DNA of 46,333 nucleotides from an uncultured Candidatus Saccharibacteria bacterium (lineage in GTDB: Bacteria > Patescibacteriota > Saccharimonadia > Saccharimonadales > Saccharimonadaceae), in assembly GCA_946530935.1 (NCBI GenBank), contig CAMNAJ010000003.1, forward strand, positions 1 through 46,333, written 5' to 3'. Each line of letters opens with the position of its first letter. The first letter of the stretch is position 1. Under the pieces are notes generated by a model. It was not told where the DNA came from and made no database searches. It saw only the letters and a program-made list of their open reading frames with translations. Of this stretch, positions 24,535 to 31,359 are shown piece by piece. Position numbers and translations under genes: made by a program.

Positions 24535-24612
24535 GGTGGGATTAGCTCAGATGGTTAGAGCGTCTGATTGTGGTCCAGAAGGTCGTCGGTTCGATCCCGA
24601 TATCCCACCCCA
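24535..24612 (+). tRNA. tRNA-His (GUG), CCA encoded
   Basis: Anticodon loop TTGTGGT gives GUG. The extra G-1 opposite C73, the histidine identity element, is present in the gene. Acceptor GTGGGAT/ATCCCAC, D-stem GCTC/GAGC, anticodon stem TCTGA/CCAGA (one imperfect closing pair), T-stem GTCGG/CCGAT. Confidence 0.92.
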
Positions 24613-24619
24613 TTAACAA

Positions 24620-24694
24620 GCGGGTATAGTACAGTGGTTAGTATGCAAGTTTTCCAAACTTGAGATGAGAGTTCGATTCTCTCTACCCGCACCA
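24620..24694 (+). tRNA. tRNA-Gly (UCC), CCA encoded
   Basis: 75-base cloverleaf: acceptor GCGGGTA/TACCCGC, anticodon stem CAAGT/ACTTG, loop TTTCCAA giving UCC, T-stem GAGAG/CTCTC. It lies seven bases after tRNA-His, so both come from one transcript. Confidence 0.92.
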
Positions 24695-24704
24695 GATGAA
24701 AAAG

Positions 24705-24735
24705 AAGATAAGAATTTATTCTTATCTTATTTTTT
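24705..24735 (+). terminator. Terminator after the tRNA pair
   Basis: Ten-pair stem AAGATAAGAA / TTCTTATCTT with a TTTA loop, followed by TTTTTT. A/T-rich but long. Confidence 0.75.
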
Positions 24736-24742
24736 ATCGCCT

Positions 24743-24773
24743 GTACGGGAAAGCGCGAAGCGCTTACCCGTAC
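24743..24773. repeat. Long inverted repeat between terminators
   Basis: GTACGGG-A-AAGCGC, GAA loop, GCGCTT-A-CCCGTAC: 13 pairs with a symmetric A/A internal loop. There is no T-run on either side. It is unusually G/C-rich for this spacer. The element TTACCCGT occurs again at about 24811. Possibly a transcript 3'-end protection structure or a remnant of a repeat family. Confidence 0.5.
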
Positions 24774-24782
24774 CAAAGAATG

Positions 24783-24809
24783 AAAAACGAGAGCTTGCTC
24801 TCGCTTTTT
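24783..24809 (-). terminator. Terminator for the minus-strand genes at 25060-25181
   Basis: CGAGAG/CTCTCG stem with CTTG loop (24788-24803). On the minus strand TTTTT (24787-24783) follows; T-rich on the plus side too, so possibly bidirectional. Confidence 0.75.
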
Positions 24810-24826
24810 GTTACCCGTGGCCTGTA

Positions 24827-25060
24827 TTAGTTTGTTAGTTTCGCCACCAATTTATTGATTGTATCCTCGCTCATCCCAATCGAAACGAGGTATTTCTTTA
24901 CATAAGTAGCGTAATCAGAGATCTGAGTCAAGTCTTTTTCTTCTTTCTCGTCACCAATTACATAATGGAGCATTAAATCGATGTTTTTCTCTTTAATCGT
25001 TTGGTAGCGGCTTCTATCGCTAGAAGATGTAATATCATAATAGTTTTTATATGTAATCAT
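24827..25060 (-). CDS. Small acidic/basic helical protein (77 aa), unknown
   Basis: 77 residues, Tyr-, Lys- and Asp-rich at the start (MITYKNYYDITSSSDRSRYQ) and helical afterwards (SDYATYVKKYLVSIGMSEDTINKLVAKL). No membrane helix. A terminator follows on its strand. A possible tiny membrane-peptide gene (25068-25181) ends seven bases upstream. No family recognised. Confidence 0.55.
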   Translation of the reverse strand: MITYKNYYDITSSSDRSRYQTIKEKNIDLMLHYVIGDEKEEKDLTQISDYATYVKKYLVSIGMSEDTINKLVAKLTN

Positions 25061-25067
25061 ATAATCA

Positions 25068-25181
25068 TTAATTTACGCCGACATTTTTAATTAATCTATC
25101 TACAACCGGGTCACTACGCGGTATTAAAATAAGGGTGGCTAAAAGTGCTATTGCTGCTATGACAAAAGAACAGAAAAGCAT
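25068..25181 (-). CDS. Putative 37-aa membrane peptide
   Basis: An ATG at 25181 opens 37 codons: a hydrophobic stretch (MLFCSFVIAAIALLATLILI) and a polar tail (PRSDPVVDRLIKNVGVN), a plausible single-helix membrane peptide. The same frame stays open a further 12 codons upstream without a standard start, so the gene could be longer or the remnant of one. It ends seven bases before the 77-aa gene. No ribosome-binding site is evident, so this is tentative. The rest of the 25061-25256 gap holds only the promoter of the next plus-strand gene (TATAAT at 25239-25244). Confidence 0.35.
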   Translation of the reverse strand: MLFCSFVIAAIALLATLILIPRSDPVVDRLIKNVGVN

Positions 25182-25256
25182 AACTTTGTTTCCGTCCCAG
25201 TTATTTTGCTTTTCACTCTATATGTAGTAAAATAAACCTATAATTAAAGAGTTGAA

Positions 25257-26231
25257 ATGGCTAAAAAATTAATTACAATTATCATTCCTGCCTTTAATGA
25301 AGAAGAGGCTCTGCCAAAATGTCTTAGTCGTATTACGAAGCTAATCGATAAAGAGAAGGCCTATGATTTTGAAGTTCTATTAGTTGACGATGGCTCAAAA
25401 GATAAAACCATCGAGATTATCAAGAATAAACGTAAAGAAGACAAACGCTTTTGCTACTTAACCTTCTCTCGTAACTTTGGCAAAGAAATCGCTATCATGG
25501 CTGGCCTAGATTACGCCAAAGGTGATGCCGTGATTTTTATTGATGCCGACCTTCAAGATCCACCAGAAGTCATCCCAGAACTCATTAAATACTGGGAAGA
25601 AGGGTACGACGATGTTTACGCCAAACGCCGCTCTAGAAAAGGAGAGACCTGGCTCAAAAAATGGACTTCTAAAATGTATTACAAAGTCCTTCAAAAGATG
25701 TCTAGCGTCGAAATCCAAAAAGACACTGGTGATTTCAGGTTACTAGACCGTCGTTGCGTTAACGCTCTGAAAAAAATGCGCGAAACTTCTCGTAATTCTA
25801 AAAGCATGTTTAGCTGGATTGGCTACAAGAAAAAAGAGGTTCTCTACGATCGCGATCCGCGAGTGGCAGGGAAGACTAAATGGCGATACGGTCGTCTCAT
25901 AGATCTTGCCATCGATGGTATTACCTCTTTCACCACATCTCCACTAAAAATCTCTACCTACCTTGCCATTCCAACATTTGTTTTATTCATTGGTTATTTT
26001 ATCTACGTTATTATTAAAGCCATCATCGTTAAGATGCCGGTTCAGGCCTATCAAGCCATTATCCTCTTGATCCTATTCTTCGCCGGAGTTAATATCATGC
26101 TTTTTGGTATTATCGGCGAATACCTCGGCCGAATTTTCAAAGAATCTAAAGGACGCCCACTTTATTTCGTCGACGAATATAATGGTAAAAAAGAGATGAA
26201 TGATGGCAAAGAAAAAATTTCAAAAGAATAA
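25257..26231 (+). CDS. Family 2 glycosyltransferase, polyprenyl-phosphate type (DPM1/GtrB-like)
   Basis: 324 residues. A GT-A nucleotide-sugar fold with IIIPAFNEEEALPKCL, LLVDDGSKDKT and FIDADLQDPPEVI (the DxD region), then TGDFRLLDRR, followed by two C-terminal membrane helices (about 230-255 and 268-295). This is the layout of GtrB/ArnC-like enzymes that load a sugar onto a lipid phosphate at the inner face of the membrane. Its end overlaps the next gene, a GT-C type enzyme, by 32 bases, making a donor-plus-transferase pair for surface glycosylation. Confidence 0.9.
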   Translation: MAKKLITIIIPAFNEEEALPKCLSRITKLIDKEKAYDFEVLLVDDGSKDKTIEIIKNKRKEDKRFCYLTFSRNFGKEIAIMAGLDYAKGDAVIFIDADLQDPPEVIPELIKYWEEGYDDVYAKRRSRKGETWLKKWTSKMYYKVLQKMSSVEIQKDTGDFRLLDRRCVNALKKMRETSRNSKSMFSWIGYKKKEVLYDRDPRVAGKTKWRYGRLIDLAIDGITSFTTSPLKISTYLAIPTFVLFIGYFIYVIIKAIIVKMPVQAYQAIILLILFFAGVNIMLFGIIGEYLGRIFKESKGRPLYFVDEYNGKKEMNDGKEKISKE

Positions 26232-27804
26232 TACAGAAAAGACTTGCTTTGTTAAAAAGCACAAAACTCTTCTTCTTTTAGCTCTTGCTATTCTCATCCA
26301 AACTATCGTCTTTTTCTTAGTTGGTACCGAAAAACAGTATTTTCATATGGACGAAGCCTATTCGTTTGGTCTTTCGAGTTACGACAAAGTTGAAATTCAA
26401 GATAACGAAGATTTTTATAATACTTGGCACGACGGGTCGTATTATGCAGATTACCTAGAAATAAACGACGACGAACGTTTTAATTTCGCTCCAGTTTATG
26501 AGAATCAGAAAAATGATGTCCATCCGCCGTTTTATTATCTCCTTCTCCGTACTTTTATGGAATTTTCGCCAAATCGTATCACAAAATGGGGCGGCATTAT
26601 TCTAAACATTATTATTTACGCTCTTATATCTTTCTTTACCTTTTTAATTGCAAAATATCTTTGGGCTGGTAAACCACATGCCGATGCTATTGCCGTAGCT
26701 GTATCCTTCGTCTCATCAGTGACATTAGCTGCTTTAACCAGTGTTGTCTACATCAGAATGTACGCTCTCTCTACACTTAATATCGCTATTATTACTTATC
26801 TACATTTAAGATTAATCAAAAACTATGATAGAAAGACGCTTATTTTTATTTCATTATCAGCACTTATCGGCTCGCTCACGCACTACTTCTTCCTATTCTA
26901 CCTTGCAATCCTTTTTATAATGACTCTAGTTCGTCGTATCAAAAACAAAGAAAAAATCACTGGCTACATCATAGCTATTACTGTGGCAGCACTGCTATCT
27001 CTTGCAATTTTCCCATATTCAATTCAGCACATTCTCTTTAGCAATCGTGGCACAGGTGCAGTAAGCGGTATATTCAGTCTAGATTCATTATCCCATATTG
27101 GAAACTTTCTTAGCCTTACGCAAATCTATGCCTTTAACGGTATGCTTATTCCAATTACTCTAGCCATATTATTATTGTTGGTAGTTTTCTTTAAGCACTT
27201 ATCGAAATTTAAGATAAATAAATCATTCTGGTACGTTTTTAATCCAACCATCTTCTATTTTATTCTTACAGCCGTAGCGTCACCATTTATAGAATTAAGG
27301 TATATCATGCCAATTTGCGGCCTATTCTTTGTAGCAATCATCTATTTATTAACAGCATCGCTTGAGATTAAGGCTTCCACAAAGATTACTGGAATAATAA
27401 CAGCCGCGACTCTAGCCGTTACTTTAATAACACCATTTATCACTAAAACCGAGCCGATGCAGATTCTCTATCGCGACAAAAAAGAAATTGTTAGTCAAGT
27501 TGAAAACGAATTAAATCTCCCAACAATTTATTGGTTTAACCAAGATGAAAACCGTTTCCTAGACGATATTTATTTGTTTACTAAACTAAATAACTCTTTT
27601 GTTTCAAGGGATAACGAGCTAACGGAAGAAAGCATCAAAAAGATACTGATAAACAAAGATTATTCAAATGGATTACTGTTATTTATCAATAGCAACCAAG
27701 ATAACGACAAAATATTAGAGACCTTCAAAAAAGCTACCAAATTCGATCTCGCCATTCACCAAGAACACATGAACGCCTGTGATATCTATCTGTTAAAAAA
27801 CTAA
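26200..27804 (+). CDS. GT-C (family 39-like) integral membrane glycosyltransferase
   Basis: 534 residues with about ten or more membrane helices. After the first helix comes FHMDEAYSFGLSSYD with the acidic pair typical of GT-C catalytic loops, and NDVHPPFYYLLLRTF (the HPPxYY motif of PMT/ArnT-like proteins). The C-terminus has a soluble part (about 420-534). Such enzymes move a sugar from a polyprenyl-phosphate donor to a protein or glycan outside the membrane. The gene begins inside the GtrB-like gene, so both are co-expressed. The ATG at 26203 is an equally good start. Acceptor unknown; the giant surface proteins are candidates (inference). Confidence 0.8.
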   Translation: MMAKKKFQKNNTEKTCFVKKHKTLLLLALAILIQTIVFFLVGTEKQYFHMDEAYSFGLSSYDKVEIQDNEDFYNTWHDGSYYADYLEINDDERFNFAPVYENQKNDVHPPFYYLLLRTFMEFSPNRITKWGGIILNIIIYALISFFTFLIAKYLWAGKPHADAIAVAVSFVSSVTLAALTSVVYIRMYALSTLNIAIITYLHLRLIKNYDRKTLIFISLSALIGSLTHYFFLFYLAILFIMTLVRRIKNKEKITGYIIAITVAALLSLAIFPYSIQHILFSNRGTGAVSGIFSLDSLSHIGNFLSLTQIYAFNGMLIPITLAILLLLVVFFKHLSKFKINKSFWYVFNPTIFYFILTAVASPFIELRYIMPICGLFFVAIIYLLTASLEIKASTKITGIITAATLAVTLITPFITKTEPMQILYRDKKEIVSQVENELNLPTIYWFNQDENRFLDDIYLFTKLNNSFVSRDNELTEESIKKILINKDYSNGLLLFINSNQDNDKILETFKKATKFDLAIHQEHMNACDIYLLKN

Positions 27805-27841
27805 TAGTCAGCTTTCCAGGTGGTCTCCTCACTCTGTTTTA

Positions 27842-27850
27842 TGTTATAAT
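27842..27850 (+). promoter_or_regulatory. Leaderless extended -10 promoter of argS
   Basis: TGTTATAAT, six bases before the ATG at 27857. Confidence 0.65.
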
Positions 27851-27856
27851 ATATAC

Positions 27857-29497
27857 ATGGAAAAAATTAGGGAGCAATTAAAAAACACTATAAAAGAATT
27901 ATACGGAATTGATTTTGATGTCGACTTATCAGAAGCTCCAGAGAACATTTCCGCCGATTATTCCACGAATGCCCCTCTAAAACTTGCCAAAGATTTACAT
28001 AAACCACCAATGGTTATCGCTGAAGAATTAAAAGAAAAAATAGATGGCGCTTCCGTATCGGCTCCTGGATTTTTAAATTATACCGTTGATGATGAATATC
28101 TAAATCACGAGATTGCCGAATTGTCTGAAAATTTTGAAAGCATTGTATCGTCCGACGAATACGCTGGAAAGACGATCATCTGCGAGTTTTCTGATCCAAA
28201 TCCATTCAAAGTATTGCACGTCGGCCATCTTTACACATCTATCGTTGGTGATTCGATTTCGCGTCTTTTTGAAAACGCCGGTGCCAAAGTCATTCGAGCA
28301 AATTTTGGTGGCGATGTTGGTCTCCACGTTGCTAAGACCATGTACGTCTTAAGGCAAAAATCTATTGAAGAGCTTACAATCGAAGACATTGCAAGATGCT
28401 ATGTTGAGGGAACTGCGCTTTACGACGAAGATGAAGCTGCCCACGAAGAAATAACTAAACTAAACAAAGAAATATATAAGATTAATAGCGAAAATTTCCA
28501 CGATTCCGATCTTGCTAGGCTATATTGGCGCGGCCGCGAGCTGTCGTATGATTATTTCAACGATTTTTATGCCAAAATCGGTGTTAAATTTGACAAATAC
28601 TATCCAGAATCCACCGTCGCTGCGCTTGGTCTGAACACCGTTAAAGACCAGCTTGGCAGAGGTGTATATGAAATAAGCGATGGAGCCACCATCTTTAATG
28701 GTGAAAAATTTGGTCTTCATACCCGTGTCTTTATTAATAAAGAAGGCGTTCCAACATACGAAGCAAAAGATGTTGGCCTTATTCTCACCAAATGGCAAGA
28801 CTATCATTTTGATAAATCAGTTGTAATTACTGGTAGCGAACAACTTGATTATATGAAAGTTGTTTTAAAATCTATCGAACAATTTGAGCCAGATTTAGTA
28901 GCAAGAACCAGCCATCTGATTCATGGCCTCGTGAAGCTACCAGGAAACGTCAAGATGTCCTCCAGAAAAGGTAATTTTCTAAAAGCCGTCGATGTTCTCG
29001 ACATGATTAAAGACGAGCTGAAGGCTGAATATAATTCCGAAGACGAAAAGGTTATCTTAGCCGCCACCAAATATGCATTTCTAAAATATAAGATGGGCGG
29101 CGATATTATCTTTGATCCAAAGGAATCCGTTAAAATGACTGGTAATTCTGGTCCATATCTTTTATATTCTGCTGTTCGTGCCAAAAAGATTCTTCAAAAG
29201 AGTGAAGCTAAAGGTGAACAAAAAGAGAATTACAAACTAGAGCCAGCCGAAAGAAATCTTATTAAGAAAATCTTAGATTATAAAACCGTACTAAAGGATG
29301 CCACCGACGAAATGTCTCCACATAAAGTCGCAAACTATTTGTACGGACTTGCCCAAGACTTTTCTCGTTTTTACGAAAACTGCCAAGTTAATGGTTGCGA
29401 CAAAGAGATTGAACGCCTAAGATTGGTTCGCACTTATCTTCATGTCATGACACATGGCTTAAATATTCTCGGCATTAATATTCCGGAGGAAATGTAA
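27857..29497 (+). CDS. argS: Arginyl-tRNA synthetase
   Basis: 546 residues. An N-terminal additional domain is followed by the class I signature FSDPNPFKVLHVGH (111-124, HIGH-like HVGH), ANFGGDVGLHVAK, and MSSRKGNFL (KMSKS-like, KMSSRKGN). The C-terminal anticodon-binding DALR domain ends ...CQVNGCDKEIERLRLVRTYLHVMTHGLNILGI. It attaches arginine to tRNA-Arg. First gene of an operon with orn (which starts on the next base) and an MmcQ-like gene. Leaderless promoter. Confidence 0.96.
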   Translation: MEKIREQLKNTIKELYGIDFDVDLSEAPENISADYSTNAPLKLAKDLHKPPMVIAEELKEKIDGASVSAPGFLNYTVDDEYLNHEIAELSENFESIVSSDEYAGKTIICEFSDPNPFKVLHVGHLYTSIVGDSISRLFENAGAKVIRANFGGDVGLHVAKTMYVLRQKSIEELTIEDIARCYVEGTALYDEDEAAHEEITKLNKEIYKINSENFHDSDLARLYWRGRELSYDYFNDFYAKIGVKFDKYYPESTVAALGLNTVKDQLGRGVYEISDGATIFNGEKFGLHTRVFINKEGVPTYEAKDVGLILTKWQDYHFDKSVVITGSEQLDYMKVVLKSIEQFEPDLVARTSHLIHGLVKLPGNVKMSSRKGNFLKAVDVLDMIKDELKAEYNSEDEKVILAATKYAFLKYKMGGDIIFDPKESVKMTGNSGPYLLYSAVRAKKILQKSEAKGEQKENYKLEPAERNLIKKILDYKTVLKDATDEMSPHKVANYLYGLAQDFSRFYENCQVNGCDKEIERLRLVRTYLHVMTHGLNILGINIPEEM

Positions 29498-30025
29498 ATG
29501 AAAAAAGCAAAACTGCTCTGGATCGACCTAGAAATGACTGGTTTAGATCCAGAAAAAGATAAAATTCTAGAGGTTGCAGCTATTGCCACCGACATGGAGC
29601 TTAACGAAATTGCTCACATGGAAGCAGTAGTAGGGGTTGACGAAGCTCTCATGAAAGAGCGTATGGTCGGTGAATTTTGGGTCAAAAACCAAAGTAGTTA
29701 CGACGCTTTATTTAAACAAAATGCTACAGGTCAAGATATCAAAGACGTTGAAAAACTTCTCTTGGAATTCCTGGACCAGTATTTTGGTGCAGAAATCTAT
29801 CTTGCAGGCAATTCTATCCATCAGGATCGCAGATTCATTGAAAGGGAAATGCCAGAGCTAAATAAAAGACTCCATTACCGCATGCTCGATGTTTCGGCTT
29901 GGAAGATTTATTTCGAAAATGCTTTGAATAAAAAATTTATTAAACCAGACAATCACCGTGCCTTAGATGACATTAATGGTTCGATTGAAGAGTTCAAGTG
30001 GTATTTGTCATTTATTAAAAGGTAG
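29498..30025 (+). CDS. orn: Oligoribonuclease (DEDDh 3'-5' exonuclease)
   Basis: 175 residues, close to the usual 180. All family motifs are present: WIDLEMTGLD (D10, E12), AGNSIHQDRRFIEREMPEL, YRMLDVSAWK, and HRALDDINGSIEE (catalytic His and Asp). Orn degrades two- to five-base RNA fragments to mononucleotides, the last step of RNA turnover. It starts immediately after the argS stop with GGAGG inside the end of argS, so translation is coupled. Confidence 0.95.
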   Translation: MKKAKLLWIDLEMTGLDPEKDKILEVAAIATDMELNEIAHMEAVVGVDEALMKERMVGEFWVKNQSSYDALFKQNATGQDIKDVEKLLLEFLDQYFGAEIYLAGNSIHQDRRFIEREMPELNKRLHYRMLDVSAWKIYFENALNKKFIKPDNHRALDDINGSIEEFKWYLSFIKR

Positions 30026-30030
30026 GGAAT

Positions 30031-30309
30031 ATGAAAATAGAAGAAGTCACCGGTATCGGGAAATATGATGAGAAAATCGAAAAAGAACGAACATTATATT
30101 TAAAAGACGAAAAAGTCTTTCTTGTTGTCAATAAAAACACCATTGAAGTCCGTACGGATAGCGAACTCAGTAAACTTCTCAAGGAAAAATATGAATCCGT
30201 CATGGAGTCACGTTATTTTGGCCGCGGTGGCATCGAAATTGTGTTAGCCGGTCAGCTAACAAAAAGCGAACTAGAAGATCTAGTTCGCTTAAGCTACAAT
30301 CTTAGCTAA
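30031..30309 (+). CDS. MmcQ/YjbR-like small protein
   Basis: 92 residues. The C-terminal half (GRGGIEIVLAGQLTKSELEDL followed by VRLSYNLS) matches the end of MmcQ/YjbR family proteins, which close with a ...LxxLIxxSYxLV helix; the preceding part keeps the strand pattern. It is shorter than the usual 110-120 residues. Function in the family is poorly known (a CyaY/MmcQ-type DNA-binding-like fold). It ends with a TAA that directly abuts the mscL stop on the other strand, and its coding sequence contains the likely mscL terminator. Confidence 0.65.
   Translation: MKIEEVTGIGKYDEKIEKERTLYLKDEKVFLVVNKNTIEVRTDSELSKLLKEKYESVMESRYFGRGGIEIVLAGQLTKSELEDLVRLSYNLS
30259..30290 (-). terminator. mscL terminator embedded in the MmcQ-like coding sequence
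   Basis: Perfect 12-pair inverted repeat AAGCGAACTAGA / TCTAGTTCGCTT with a three-base loop (30264-30290). On the minus strand it is followed by TTTTT (30265-30261, partly shared with the stem). mscL ends at 30310 with no other space for a terminator. Confidence 0.7.
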
Positions 30310-30717
30310 TTATTTTTCTTTCTTAGCTTCACGACGGCGATTCAAACGATTCATCGCCTTAACTATCATAAAGATTACCCAAGCGATAATCAAGAATTGA
30401 ATCACATTTTGGATAAAGCTACCGTATCTAATTACTGCTTCGTCACCAGTGCCGAAGAAGTTAGGAATTGTGATAACAAGACCAGTGAAATCAACGCCAC
30501 CAGCAATTAGCCCCACGATTGGCATAACGATATCATTCACAAGGGAATTAACAATCGCCGTGAATGCGCCACCTACTGCCACACCTACGGCGAGTTCAAC
30601 TACCGATCCGCGGTTAATGAATTCTACAAACTCTTTTTTTAGGCCATGGCTTTTCTCGCGTGCAGCTGCTAGTTTCTCTTTTGCTTTTTCTGACTTTTTC
30701 TCGGTTTTTTCTGCCAT
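30310..30717 (-). CDS. mscL: Large-conductance mechanosensitive channel MscL
   Basis: 135 residues. The N-terminal amphipathic [20 protein letters not shown] and first helix ([18 protein letters not shown]) are the MscL signature; the second helix ([25 protein letters not shown]) is followed by a basic C-terminus. The N-terminus has an extra Lys/Glu-rich stretch (about 25 residues). It opens under membrane tension to release solutes during osmotic downshock. It has a good AAAGGAG site and lies 12 bases after the 204-aa membrane-protein gene, so both share a transcript. Confidence 0.95.
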   Translation of the reverse strand: MAEKTEKKSEKAKEKLAAAREKSHGLKKEFVEFINRGSVVELAVGVAVGGAFTAIVNSLVNDIVMPIVGLIAGGVDFTGLVITIPNFFGTGDEAVIRYGSFIQNVIQFLIIAWVIFMIVKAMNRLNRRREAKKEK

Positions 30718-30729
30718 TTGGCTCCTTTC

Positions 30730-31344
30730 TTATTTTGCTTCTGAGAAATTTTTAAATTGTTCACTGAGATTATCTAAACTCTTAAACGAAGCATTCAAAA
30801 AATCCTTGTACGATTGATCACTCACCGCACCATAGATAGTTTTCATCTCCGTTTGAATTAGAGAAATCTCAGACGACATCTTGGCTGCAAAGATACGGTC
30901 AAGCATCCCGTTAATCTTTGCTTCAAATAACTCATTATGAAGCTCTTGTTGAGATGCTTCAAACTTTGCTTTGGTTTTCTTATTTTCAGAACCACTCTTA
31001 TAGGAATATTTAGTCGTGATATATTTAGTAAGCTCGCTATTCGTATTAGAAAGAACTGTGTTCAAAGACGCACCGTTCGCTCTTAAACCAGAGTTTTTAA
31101 TGTAAGGTTGGAAGTTAGTAATCTCCTGAGTTGTGCCATCAAGATGAAGCTTAAGTGCTACAGATAAGTCTTTTGCGCTCTTTTTATTGCCACCCACAAT
31201 TGAACCAAAAATAATAATACCAATTACTGCTACCACCCCAATCAATGCTATTTTAAAAATCGGTGAAGAAAGTAGTCCTGATTTTGGTGCCTTTGGTGGG
31301 CGAACATTATTAGAGATTTGCGAGAGATACTCTTGTTGGTTCAT
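30730..31344 (-). CDS. Single-helix membrane protein, unknown (204 aa)
   Basis: 204 residues. A proline-containing cytoplasmic start (MNQQEYLSQISNNVRPPKAPK) leads to one membrane helix (about 29-50, IFKIALIGVVAVIGIIIFGSI), then a long, mostly helical external domain with Lys, Ser and Asn (for example SQQELHNELFEAKINGMLDRI). Coiled-coil-like and without cysteines. In an operon with mscL and read from a promoter shared with dnaG. Similar one-helix proteins are common in Saccharibacteria; role unknown. Confidence 0.8.
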   Translation of the reverse strand: MNQQEYLSQISNNVRPPKAPKSGLLSSPIFKIALIGVVAVIGIIIFGSIVGGNKKSAKDLSVALKLHLDGTTQEITNFQPYIKNSGLRANGASLNTVLSNTNSELTKYITTKYSYKSGSENKKTKAKFEASQQELHNELFEAKINGMLDRIFAAKMSSEISLIQTEMKTIYGAVSDQSYKDFLNASFKSLDNLSEQFKNFSEAK

Positions 31345-31359
31345 GCTATAATTATACCA
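31344..31359. promoter_or_regulatory. Overlapping bidirectional promoter, 14 bp between start codons
   Basis: TGCTATAAT on plus (31344-31352) and TGGTATAAT on minus (31359-31351): the two -10 hexamers share bases 31351-31352. Each is followed by six bases and then ATG (31359 plus, 31344 minus). The TG of each extended -10 borrows the last or first base of the opposite start codon. Confidence 0.75.
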
